DNA of 64,000 bases from Streptomyces coelicoflavus (lineage in GTDB: Bacteria > Actinomycetota > Actinomycetes > Streptomycetales > Streptomycetaceae). The notes below the pieces were generated by a model, which was not told the origin of the DNA, searched no databases, and saw only the letters and a list, made by a program, of their open reading frames with translations. Positions within the stretch are counted from its first letter, which is position 1. Each line of letters starts with the position of its first letter. Where the stretch lies: positions 248,001 to 312,000 of the forward strand of contig NZ_BEWB01000011.1 in assembly GCF_003112555.1 (NCBI RefSeq), written 5' to 3'. The position numbers and the translations under genes were made by a program. Shown here in pieces: positions 17,461 through 25,441 of the stretch.

Positions 17461-17964
17461 TCAGTCGCCCGGGCGCTCGATGAGGTGCCGGAAGGCGTCC
17501 AGGTTCCGCGTCGACTCGCCGCGCGAGGTCCGCCACGCGTGCTCCTTGCGGATGGCGGACGCGAAGCCCAGCTCCAGCAGGGTGTTGAAGGCGCCGTCGG
17601 CGGCCTCGAGGACCTGGCCGAGGAGGCGGTCGATCTCGTCGGGGGTGACGGCGGCCAGGGGGAGCTTCGCGGTGACGTAGATGTCGCCGAGGCGGTCGAC
17701 GGCGTAGCCGATGCCGTAGAGCTTGAGGTTGCGTTCCAGCAGCCAGCGGTGGACGGCCGGTTCGTTCTCGTCGGGGTGGCGGATGACGAAGGCGTTGAGG
17801 GAGAGGGAGTGCCGGCCGAGGAGGAGGGAGACCGTCGTCGAGAGCTTGCGGGTGCCGGGGAGCTTGACGACGTAGTTGCCGGGTTCCGGGCTCTCCCACT
17901 CCAGGTCGGCGTCCTTCAGCGCCGCCTCGACGACCTGTGCTGCCTTGTCCGGTGCCTCAGCCAT
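17461..17964 (-). CDS. YbjN-domain protein
   Basis: 167 residues, YbjN/T3SS-chaperone-like fold (ESPEPGNYVVKLPGTRKLSTTVSLLLG, VNFVIRHPDENEPAVHRWLLERNLKLYG). Actinobacterial YbjN proteins lie beside mshA as here, and the start overlaps the mshA stop by 8 bases, so the pair is translationally coupled. Its role in mycothiol metabolism is unknown. Confidence 0.88.
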   Translation of the reverse strand: MAEAPDKAAQVVEAALKDADLEWESPEPGNYVVKLPGTRKLSTTVSLLLGRHSLSLNAFVIRHPDENEPAVHRWLLERNLKLYGIGYAVDRLGDIYVTAKLPLAAVTPDEIDRLLGQVLEAADGAFNTLLELGFASAIRKEHAWRTSRGESTRNLDAFRHLIERPGD

Positions 17965-19330
17965 GGTGCGAGCGTACGTGACGGCGGTGCGACTGGATCG
18001 CGGCCGTGTAGACCTCGGCCGTCGCGGCGGCGGCGCTGTCCCAGCCGAAGGCCTGGGCGTGCCGGGCGGCGGCGTCGCCCATGCGGGGCGTCAGCTCGGG
18101 GTTGTCGGCGAAGTCGCGCAGCACGCGCGCGTACGCGACGGGATCGTGCCCCTGGACGAGGCGGCCGGTCTGCCCGTCGCGCACGGCGACCGGGAGGCCG
18201 CCGACCGCGGCGGCGACGACCGGGGTGCCGGCCGCCTGCGCCTCTATGGCGACCAGGCCGAAGGACTCGCTGTAGGAGGGCATGACGAGGACGGACGCGG
18301 CCCGGAACCAGTCGGCGAGCTGCTCCTGCCCGACCGGCGGGCGGAAGCGTACGACGTCGGCGATGCCGAGGCGTGCGGCGAGTTTTTGCAGGCCCTCCGG
18401 CTTGGCGAGGCCGCTGCCACTGGGGCCGCCGACGACGGGCACGACGATGCGGGAGCGCAGCTCGGGGCGGTCGTCGAGGAGTACCGCGACGGCGCGCAGC
18501 AGGATGTCCGGCGCCTTCAGGGGCTGTATGCGGCCGGCAAAGAGCGGGATCAGCGCGTCCTGGGGCAGGCCGAGGCGGGCGCGGGCGGCGGCGCGGGCGT
18601 TGCCGTGCTGCCCCGGGCCGGGCACGCGGCCCTTGGGGAAGGGGCGGAACCGGTCGAGATTCACGCCGGGGTGGACGACGGCGACCTTGGCGGGGTCGGC
18701 GGAGTAGTGGCGGACGAGTTGGCCGGCCTCCTCCGTCGTGTTGGCGATCAGGCGGTCGGAGGCGGCGACGATCTGGGTCTCGCCGATGACGCGGGCGGCC
18801 GGTTCGGGGGTGTCGCCGTCGGCCAGGCTGGCGTTCTTGACCTTGGCCATGGTGTGCATCGCGTGCACGAGGGGGGCGCCCCAGCGCTGGGCGGCGAGCC
18901 AGCCGACGTGGCCGGAGAGCCAGTAGTGGGAGTGCACGAGGTCGTAGTGGCCGGGGCGGTGGCCGGCCCAGGCCTGCATCACGCCGTGGGTGAAGGCGCA
19001 GAGCTGGGCGGGCAGCTCCTCCTTGGCCAGTCCCTCGTACGGGCCCGCGTCGACGTGCCGGACGAGGACGCCGGGGGCCAGTTCGACGGAGGGCGGGAGG
19101 GCGGCGGTGGTCGACCGGGTGAAGATCTCGACCTCGATGTTGATCGCGGCGAGGCGCTGGGCCAGCTCCACGATGTAGACGTTCATGCCTCCGGCGTCGC
19201 CGGTGCCGGGCTGGTGGAGCGGTGAGGTGTGCACGGAGAGCATGGCGACGCGGCGCGGTTTGCGCAGCAGCCTGAGCCGCGGGGAGGCCGCCGGTGAGCG
19301 ACGCCCGAGCCTGCTGACGTACTGGCTCAC
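17957..19330 (-). CDS. mshA: MshA, D-inositol-3-phosphate glycosyltransferase
   Basis: 457 residues from GTG 19330, with GAGGAGGA upstream. GT-B fold, GT4 family: N-terminal part with HTSPLHQPGTGDAGGMNVYI and C-terminal UDP-sugar site with FAGRIQPLKAPD and MPSYSESFGLVAIEAQAAGTPVV. It catalyses the first step of mycothiol synthesis, joining UDP-GlcNAc to inositol 3-phosphate, and is cytoplasmic. A possible SigR promoter lies upstream. Confidence 0.96.
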   Translation of the reverse strand: MSQYVSRLGRRSPAASPRLRLLRKPRRVAMLSVHTSPLHQPGTGDAGGMNVYIVELAQRLAAINIEVEIFTRSTTAALPPSVELAPGVLVRHVDAGPYEGLAKEELPAQLCAFTHGVMQAWAGHRPGHYDLVHSHYWLSGHVGWLAAQRWGAPLVHAMHTMAKVKNASLADGDTPEPAARVIGETQIVAASDRLIANTTEEAGQLVRHYSADPAKVAVVHPGVNLDRFRPFPKGRVPGPGQHGNARAAARARLGLPQDALIPLFAGRIQPLKAPDILLRAVAVLLDDRPELRSRIVVPVVGGPSGSGLAKPEGLQKLAARLGIADVVRFRPPVGQEQLADWFRAASVLVMPSYSESFGLVAIEAQAAGTPVVAAAVGGLPVAVRDGQTGRLVQGHDPVAYARVLRDFADNPELTPRMGDAAARHAQAFGWDSAAAATAEVYTAAIQSHRRHVRSHHG

Positions 19331-19394
19331 GAGCCGTTCCTCCTCGCTGCGGGCATGCCGGTCGGAGGACCTGCGGTGCCCTCCAAGGGGTGGG

Positions 19395-19421
19395 AACACC
19401 GGACGGGCAGTGCTCCATTCC
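19395..19421 (-). promoter_or_regulatory. Candidate SigR promoter of mshA
   Basis: On the minus strand GGAAT (19421-19417) and GTT (19397-19395) are 19 bases apart, matching the thiol-stress sigma factor SigR consensus (GGAAT-N18/19-GTT). The start would lie about 55 bases before the mshA GTG. mshA is a known SigR target in S. coelicolor. Confidence 0.5.
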
Positions 19422-19623
19422 GGTTTTCCGGCCTTTGCCGAATCATTACCGCCTATCGCTCAACCGTTCGACGGCTCACCGGGTCCCCCGACGCGGTGGC
19501 GACCCGGCCGACCGGAGCCCGGCCCCCGGGCTCGACCCCGCCGACTGGAGCCCCGTACCAGTGCTGCGGGTACCACCGTCCGGCGGCCGCATGCCGGCCG
19601 GCCGGACGCATACCCTCGTAGGC

Positions 19624-20439
19624 ATGCCTCCCCGCGCCACCGCCACCCGCCCCGTGGGCACGGTCACGCGCGGGACGACGAACCCCAACCGGCTGCGCCG
19701 CATGGACCGCTGGATCGCGGCCGTGCACGGCGCCGAACTGCGCCGCGCCGGCGATCCCGTCGCCGTCGACCTCGGCTACGGCGCGGCGCCCTGGACCGCC
19801 GTCGAACTGCTGCTGCGCCTGCGCGCGGTCGCGCCGCACACGCGCGTGGTGGGCGTCGAGATCGACCCGGCCCGGGTGGCGGCGGCCCAGCCGTACGCGC
19901 GCGCGGGGCTCGATTTCCGGCACGGCGGCTTCGAGGTCCCGGTCCCGGCGCCGCCACTGCTGATCCGCGCGGCGAACGTGCTGCGCCAGTACGACGAGGG
20001 CGAGGTCGCCGCCGTCTGGCAGCGGCTGTGCGCGCGGCTCGCACCGGCGTCGGAGCACTCGCGCGGGGGGCTGCTGGTCGAGGGCACCTGCGACGAGATC
20101 GGGCGCCGGCACGTGTGGGTGGCGCTCGGGCCCGAGGGGCCGCGCACGGTCACCTTCGCCACCCGGCTCGGCTCCCTGGGCCTCCCCTCCGACCTGGCCG
20201 AACGACTGCCGAAGGCACTCATCCACCGCAATGTCCCCGGCGAGCCGGTGCACGCCTTCCTGCGCGACTTCGACCGGGCCTGGGCCGCCGCGGCGCCCTA
20301 CGCCTCCTACGGCGCCCGGCAGCGCTGGATGCGGGCCGTGCGGGACCTGACGGCCGACTGGCCGGTGGCGGACGGGCCGGCGCGGTGGCGGCAGGGCGAA
20401 GTGACGGTGCGGTGGGAGGCGTTGGCGCCCCGCACGTAA
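19624..20439 (+). CDS. SAM-dependent methyltransferase, class I
   Basis: 271 residues from ATG 19624. Motif I region VAVDLGYGAAPWTAVELLLRLR and acidic motif II (VVGVEIDPARVAAAQPYA) define a Rossmann methyltransferase. A TACCCT box ends 7 bases before the ATG and there is no ribosome site, which suggests a leaderless mRNA. The substrate is unknown. It is divergent from mshA across about 290 bases. Confidence 0.85.
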   Translation: MPPRATATRPVGTVTRGTTNPNRLRRMDRWIAAVHGAELRRAGDPVAVDLGYGAAPWTAVELLLRLRAVAPHTRVVGVEIDPARVAAAQPYARAGLDFRHGGFEVPVPAPPLLIRAANVLRQYDEGEVAAVWQRLCARLAPASEHSRGGLLVEGTCDEIGRRHVWVALGPEGPRTVTFATRLGSLGLPSDLAERLPKALIHRNVPGEPVHAFLRDFDRAWAAAAPYASYGARQRWMRAVRDLTADWPVADGPARWRQGEVTVRWEALAPRT

Positions 20440-20660
20440 CCCGGTGACGGCGACGACGGACGAGCGGGAACGATCTCCGCACGGCGTTCGTCACACACCC
20501 GGGAAACCGGGAGGGAAGCCGGGAGGGGAGAGGGAGGGAAGCAGGAAGGCAGCAGGAGGAAAGCACGGCCTCTGTCGCCCTCTGTCGCTTTTCGCTCCGG
20601 CATGGCACGATCCCCGGAGCGGGCTATGTTACTGACGGTTAATCAGTTTGGGGGCGAGGT

Positions 20661-21824
20661 ATGCGTACGGGGAAGCGTGGCTTGACGACCGCTGCCGTGA
20701 CCGTGGTCTGCGCGATCACCGTGCTGGCCGCACCGGGCACGGCGTTCGCGGACCCGGGCCCTTCGTCGCCGCCCCCGTCGCCGCCCTCGTCCTCACCGTC
20801 GCCGAGCACCCCCGGCGCCGCCGCCGACCCGGCCGCCCCGGCCGCCACGCCCGGCAAGGGCAAGGACCTGGAAGCCGTACGCAAGAAGCTCGACGGGCTC
20901 TACCGCGCGGCGGCCTCGGCCACGGAGGAGTACAACGCCGCCGAGGAGAAGGCCGAGAAGCAGAACGCCGAGATCGTCGAGCTGGCCAAGAAGATCGTCA
21001 AGGGCCAGGAGAGGCTGGACGGCCTCAAGGACCGCGCGGGAGCCGCGGCCCGCTCCCAGTACCGCACCGGCGGCCTGCCCGACGGGGCGAAGCTCGTCCT
21101 GAGCGACGACCCCGAGGACTTCCTCGACGGCACCGGCCGGGTGATCCAGGGCCAGCGCGCCACCAAGGGCCTGCTCGGCGAGCTGACCCGTGCCCAGGAG
21201 GACCTGAAGACCTACGCGGCGGACGCCTCCGCCCGCTTCAAGGAGCTGGAGGCGAACCGCAAGGCCAAGGCCAAGGCCCAGAAGAAGATCGAGAAGCAGA
21301 TCTCGGCGGCCGAGAAGCTGGAGTCCGAGCTGGAGAAGGAGGAGAAGGAGCGCCTCGCCCTGCTGGAGAAGGCGGCGCAGGCCAAGGCCCAGACCGCCTG
21401 GCTCGGCTCCGGCATCCTCGAGGACCTCGACACCGAGGCGACCGAGCGGGGCCGCAAGGCGGTCGAGTACGCCACCGCCCAGATCGGCAAGCCGTACCAG
21501 TGGGGCGCCGAGGGCCCGAAGTCCTACGACTGCTCCGGTCTGACCTCGCAGGCCTGGGTGTCGGCGGGGCAGTCGATACCGCGCACCTCGCAGCAGCAGT
21601 GGAAGCAGCTGAAGCACGTCGACATCGAGGACATGCGCCCCGGGGACCTGATCATCTACTTCGACGACGCCAGCCACGTCGGCATGTACGTCGGCGACGG
21701 CTCCATGGTGCACGCCCCGCGTCCGGGGCGCTCGATCACCGTCGCGGGCGCGGGCACCATGCCGATCCTCGGTGTGGTCCGGCCGGACACCGCCCCGGAG
21801 CAGGCGCCCGCGCCCAAGGGGTGA
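20661..21824 (+). CDS. NlpC/P60 peptidoglycan endopeptidase
   Basis: 387 residues. Signal peptide (about 1-33), Pro/Ser-rich linker, a long coiled coil rich in Lys/Glu/Ala (about 60-250), then the NlpC/P60 domain with catalytic Cys291 (YDCSGLTSQAW) and His339 (DASHVGMYVG). This is the RipA-like layout of cell-wall hydrolases cutting D-Glu-mDAP/LL-Dap links during growth and sporulation; the coiled coil probably autoinhibits or localises it. ATG 20661 follows GGGGGCGAGG. Confidence 0.93.
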   Translation: MRTGKRGLTTAAVTVVCAITVLAAPGTAFADPGPSSPPPSPPSSSPSPSTPGAAADPAAPAATPGKGKDLEAVRKKLDGLYRAAASATEEYNAAEEKAEKQNAEIVELAKKIVKGQERLDGLKDRAGAAARSQYRTGGLPDGAKLVLSDDPEDFLDGTGRVIQGQRATKGLLGELTRAQEDLKTYAADASARFKELEANRKAKAKAQKKIEKQISAAEKLESELEKEEKERLALLEKAAQAKAQTAWLGSGILEDLDTEATERGRKAVEYATAQIGKPYQWGAEGPKSYDCSGLTSQAWVSAGQSIPRTSQQQWKQLKHVDIEDMRPGDLIIYFDDASHVGMYVGDGSMVHAPRPGRSITVAGAGTMPILGVVRPDTAPEQAPAPKG

Positions 21825-22095
21825 CGCGGGCCATGCGCCGCCCGCCGGACGCGTGAGACGGGCCACGTGACCCACTCCACGCCCGGCGTCCCGCCCCGCG
21901 TGACGTTCGTCATCCCAGGTCCCCGGGCGACGTGTCCAACTGCGGGGGATAACGCGGCATATGACACTGGCCGATGGCCGCCCGACGTGTTCTGGACCAT
22001 TCCGCAGCGGTGCCGTCACCCGCTATGGTCCCCGTCGGTGGGTCGAGGTCCCTCGCCCCGCCATGCCCTCGGGGGGAGGGAAGGAAACCAAGACG

Positions 22096-23604
22096 ATGCC
22101 CGTACCCGTACCGCGGCAGAGGGCGATCCCGGCCGTGGAGTGTGGTCAGGCGCCCGCCGCGTCCCCGGACAGCGGCCCTTCCACGGAACAGGCCCCGCCC
22201 GGGACCCGCCCGGCCGAGAACCCCGTCACGCAGCGGGAGAACGCCCGGGGGAACGCCCGGGAGAACCCCACGGAGAAGCGCGAGAAGCCCACGGACACCA
22301 GCACCGGCACCCCCGGCACCAGCACCCCCGGCACGGACACTGGCACCGGCACCGCCCGCACGCGGAGCGGCCGGGCCGAGAACGCCGTGCCCACGAACCT
22401 GACGGTGCTGCTGATCGAGGACGACCCGGCCGGCTCGGCGATCGTGCCCGACCTGCTCGACCAGGCCGGCAAGCCGATCCGCGTCCGCACCGCACGCAAC
22501 CTCACCGAGGCCGGGCGGCTGCTGACCGACGACGTCCACTGCATCCTGCTGGACCTCGCCCTGTCGTCCCCCGCCCCGGCCCGCGCCGGCGGCGAGGGCA
22601 CCGGCGACGGCGAGGGCGCCGGTGAGGGGAGCGACGAGCTGGCCGTGCTCCGGCACGTCCTGGAGCTCGCGCCCCGGCACGCGGTGCTCGCGCTGACCTC
22701 CTCCAGCGACGCCGAGCGCGGCGCCGAGGCCGTGGCGGTCGGCGCGCAGGACTACCTGTTCCGCGACGAGCTGGACGGCCGTCTGCTGAGCCGGGCGATC
22801 CGCTACGCCGTCGAGCGCAAGCGGTCGGACTCGGCGGAGCGGCGGCTGGCCGAGGGCCGGGTGCGGGCGCAGGAGAACCGCCGTCTGGAGCGCGGCCTGC
22901 TGCCGACCCCGCTGCTCGCCGGCTCCCCGCTGCGCTTCGCCGCCCGCTACCGGCCGGGCCGCTCGCGCGCGCTGCTCGGCGGCGACTTCTACGACGTCGT
23001 CCGCACCCCGGACGGCACCGTGCACGCCATGATCGGCGACGTCTGCGGGCACGGCCCGGACGAGGCGGCGCTCGGTGTGGAGCTGCGGATCGCCTGGCGG
23101 GCACTGACCCTGGCCGGGCTCTGCGGCGACGAGCTGCTGGGCACGCTCCAGCAGGTCCTGGAGCACGAGCGCTCGGACGACGAGATCTTCGCGACCCTGT
23201 GCGCCGTGGACATCTCCCCGGACGGCCGCCGCGCGGGCCTGTGCCTGGCCGGGCACCCCTCCCCGCTGATCGCCGCGCCCGGCGTGCCCGCCCGTCTGCT
23301 CCCCTACGACAACAACGGCCCGGCGCTGGGGCTGCTGCCGGGCGCCCGCTGGCCGCGGATGCAGGTGGAGCTGGGCGCCGAGTGGAGCCTGATGCTCTAC
23401 ACCGACGGCCTGATCGAGGGCCACGTCGGCGAGGGCCGGGAGCGGCTCGGCCAGGACGGCATGGTGGAGATGGTGCGCCGCCAGCGCGCCGAGGGCCTGC
23501 GGGGCGAGGAGCTGCTGCGGGCGGCCGTCAGCGAGGTCCGCGAACTCAACGGCGGCGAGCTGGCCGACGACGTCGCGGTGGTCCTGCTCGACCGGACGGC
23601 CTGA
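22096..23604 (+). CDS. Receiver-domain PP2C (RsbU/SpoIIE-type) phosphatase
   Basis: 502 residues from ATG 22096. A long low-complexity Gly/Thr/Pro/Glu N-terminus (about 1-95) precedes a response-regulator-like receiver (LIEDDPAG, phospho-acceptor Asp in CILLDLAL, then a Gly-rich insertion) and a C-terminal SpoIIE-type phosphatase (GGDFYDVV, IGDVCGHGPDEAA, GLCLAGHPSPL, LYTDGLIEG, DDVAVVLLDR). Such proteins dephosphorylate anti-anti-sigma factors and so switch on alternative sigma factors; the partner is unknown. Confidence 0.9.
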   Translation: MPVPVPRQRAIPAVECGQAPAASPDSGPSTEQAPPGTRPAENPVTQRENARGNARENPTEKREKPTDTSTGTPGTSTPGTDTGTGTARTRSGRAENAVPTNLTVLLIEDDPAGSAIVPDLLDQAGKPIRVRTARNLTEAGRLLTDDVHCILLDLALSSPAPARAGGEGTGDGEGAGEGSDELAVLRHVLELAPRHAVLALTSSSDAERGAEAVAVGAQDYLFRDELDGRLLSRAIRYAVERKRSDSAERRLAEGRVRAQENRRLERGLLPTPLLAGSPLRFAARYRPGRSRALLGGDFYDVVRTPDGTVHAMIGDVCGHGPDEAALGVELRIAWRALTLAGLCGDELLGTLQQVLEHERSDDEIFATLCAVDISPDGRRAGLCLAGHPSPLIAAPGVPARLLPYDNNGPALGLLPGARWPRMQVELGAEWSLMLYTDGLIEGHVGEGRERLGQDGMVEMVRRQRAEGLRGEELLRAAVSEVRELNGGELADDVAVVLLDRTA

Positions 23605-23643
23605 GCCGCCCGGCCCCGGTGACCACGCGCACGGGGCGCCCCG

Positions 23644-23997
23644 TCAGCGTCCGCCGTTGTACGGGCCGTAGGGGCCGTCGCTGCTGGAGCCGCGGCGGCT
23701 GTTGCGGCCGCCGCCGGACATGCCGCGCAGGGCGGGCCGTACGTCGACCATGTACACGATCGTCGCGATGAGACCGATGATCGGCAGGAACGACAGGATG
23801 TTGAAGATCAGGTTCACCACGAAGGCGATCCCGAGGATGATCAGCCAGAACGGCTTGGTCTTCTTGTCGGCCGCGCGGTAGGCGTCCTCGCGGCGCGTGG
23901 CGGCGTCGATCAAAGCGAAGCCGCTGAAAAGGATCAGGGCGATGCTCAGCAGCCACATGAAGCCTGCGAACCCCTGCATCAGCACAACGTCCACCAC
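23644..23997 (-). CDS. DUF2516 membrane protein
   Basis: 117 residues with three predicted TM helices (about 8-28, 48-68, 70-85) and a Gly/Ser/Arg-rich polar tail ending GPYGPYNGGR. It matches DUF2516, a family of small actinobacterial membrane proteins that sits near the HbhA-like gene. Function unknown. Confidence 0.85.
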   Translation of the reverse strand: MVDVVLMQGFAGFMWLLSIALILFSGFALIDAATRREDAYRAADKKTKPFWLIILGIAFVVNLIFNILSFLPIIGLIATIVYMVDVRPALRGMSGGGRNSRRGSSSDGPYGPYNGGR

Positions 23998-24091
23998 CAG
24001 AATCGGATCGTCATTACGCGGTCACCGTACCCGCAGAACGAGCCGGACACCCCAAGGGTGCCCGGCCGCTCCCCACTCGTGACGTGCCGCA

Positions 24092-24733
24092 CTACTTGGC
24101 GGGCGGCGTCGTCTTCTTCGCGGTGTTGGGCTTCTTCGCCGGGGCCTTGCGCGGGGCGGGCGTCTTCTTCGCCGTCGCGGTCTTGTCCTCGGTGACCCGG
24201 ACCGGCTCGGACTTGGCGGTCGTCGGCTTGGCCGCGGTGGGCTTCGCCGGGGCGGGCTTGGCGGGCTCGACGGCCACCGCGAAGTCCTCCACGTCCTCGG
24301 CGAGGTCCTCGATGCCGTCGGCGGCCTGGCCGCGCCAGGTGCGCACCGCGTGCTCGCCGCGCTCGGCGACCTTCTCGTAGGTCTCCCGGGCCCTGACGGC
24401 GTACTCGGCGGCGACGCCGACGGAACGCAGCGCCAGGTCCTGGGCGGTCTCGCCGAGCTTCTTGAAGTCGGCGTCGAGGTTGCCGAAGAGCTCGTTGGCC
24501 TTGGCCTGGAGGCTGCCCTGGGTCTCCTTGACGCGGGCCGTCGCCTTCTCCTGGACGGCCTTCGGGTCGGTGTTGCGTACGGCGTCGATCCGCGCCGGGG
24601 CCTCCGCGCGCAGCTGGTCCACCAGCACCGGCACCTTCTTGGCCTGCTGGAAGGCGAGGTCGGCGGTGCCTGCGGCGAAGTAGAGCGGGGTGGGGTCGCT
24701 GAAGGTCTTGCGCAGGTCGTCGGTGATGGCCAT
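24092..24733 (-). CDS. HbhA-like heparin-binding/apolipoprotein-like protein
   Basis: 213 residues from ATG 24733. A helical coiled-coil core (about 1-150, LAFQQAKKVPVLVDQLRAEAP...) and a Lys/Ala/Pro-rich tail (PAKPTAAKPTTAKSEPV...KKTPAPRKAPAKK) match mycobacterial HbhA, where the tail binds heparin and influences surface or septum organisation. In Streptomyces the role is unproven, and the tail could equally bind DNA or membranes. Downstream of and probably co-transcribed with the XRE regulator. Confidence 0.8.
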   Translation of the reverse strand: MAITDDLRKTFSDPTPLYFAAGTADLAFQQAKKVPVLVDQLRAEAPARIDAVRNTDPKAVQEKATARVKETQGSLQAKANELFGNLDADFKKLGETAQDLALRSVGVAAEYAVRARETYEKVAERGEHAVRTWRGQAADGIEDLAEDVEDFAVAVEPAKPAPAKPTAAKPTTAKSEPVRVTEDKTATAKKTPAPRKAPAKKPNTAKKTTPPAK

Positions 24734-24755
24734 GGTGATGGTCCTCCGGAATTGC

Positions 24756-25199
24756 TTATGTTTGAGGGTTTTTAGCTGATTCAGCCCCGTCGACAACGGC
24801 ATCGGCGCCGGCGTCCGCATCGGCACTGGCGTCGGCATCCTCGTCGGCCCCGAACCCGTTCTCCTTGCGGAAGGACTCGTACACCTGGAGCAGCACCTGC
24901 TTCTGCCGCTCGTTCAGCGAGGGGTCGGCGAGGATGACCGCACGCGTCTCCACGTCGTCCCGGTCCCGCTCGGCGTCGAGGATCCCCGCCCGGACGTACA
25001 GCGTCTCGGCGGAGATCCGCAGCGCCTTGGCGACCTGCTGGAGCACCTCCGCGCTCGGCTTGCGCAGCCCGCGCTCGATCTGGCTCAGGTACGGGTTGGA
25101 AACGCCCGCGGCATCGGCGAGCTGCCGCAACGACAGCTGCGCGTTGCGCCGCTGCTCGCGCAGGTACTCACCGAGATTGCCGACGTTGAGCGATGCCAT
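24756..25199 (-). CDS. XRE-family HTH regulator
   Basis: 147 residues from ATG 25199. An N-terminal Cro/C1-type helix-turn-helix (about 12-65, LREQRRNAQLSLRQLADAAGVSNPYLSQIERGLRKPSAE) and a short C-terminal region with an acidic Asp/Ala-rich tail. A perfect palindrome lies 30-50 bases upstream. It probably regulates itself and the adjacent HbhA-like gene 22 bases downstream. In mycobacteria an HTH gene likewise precedes hbhA. Confidence 0.88.
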   Translation of the reverse strand: MASLNVGNLGEYLREQRRNAQLSLRQLADAAGVSNPYLSQIERGLRKPSAEVLQQVAKALRISAETLYVRAGILDAERDRDDVETRAVILADPSLNERQKQVLLQVYESFRKENGFGADEDADASADADAGADAVVDGAESAKNPQT

Positions 25200-25228
25200 G
25201 CCTCCACCATGCAGCAGGATGCTAACTA

Positions 25229-25249
25229 TTGCAAGCAACCTGCTTGCAA
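25229..25249. promoter_or_regulatory. Palindromic operator of XRE regulator
   Basis: A perfect inverted repeat, TTGCAAGCA (25229-25237), ACC, TGCTTGCAA (25241-25249), upstream of the XRE start. On the minus strand it overlaps TTGCAA/TAGCAT boxes that could be its promoter, so binding would repress. Confidence 0.65.
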
Positions 25250-25441
25250 CAGTGCATCCAGGCTCTTCGAGAACGCTTGAGACTGAGCACGGTAGATGTC
25301 GTATGTGCAGCACATCTGTCGGGAGCCACTCAGCACCTCACCCGAGCAAGCAGCCCTCGACTCGCACCCCACCGCAGCCAGCACCTCGCCAAGAGGGCCA
25401 TAAACCAGGTCGCTACCCCGCGCACTTTGTTCCGACAGCTC

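Noticed and set aside
20440..20660. ydaO-type c-di-AMP riboswitch before the NlpC/P60 gene
   Set aside because: Such riboswitches occur before cell-wall hydrolases in Streptomyces, but I cannot find the conserved core here.
21910..23424. 504-codon open frame on the minus strand
   Set aside because: Antisense to the receiver/PP2C gene, whose motifs are clear.
23630..23645. ACGGGGCGCCCCGT as a terminator after the PP2C gene
   Set aside because: Palindrome has no loop and lies too close to the next gene end to call confidently.
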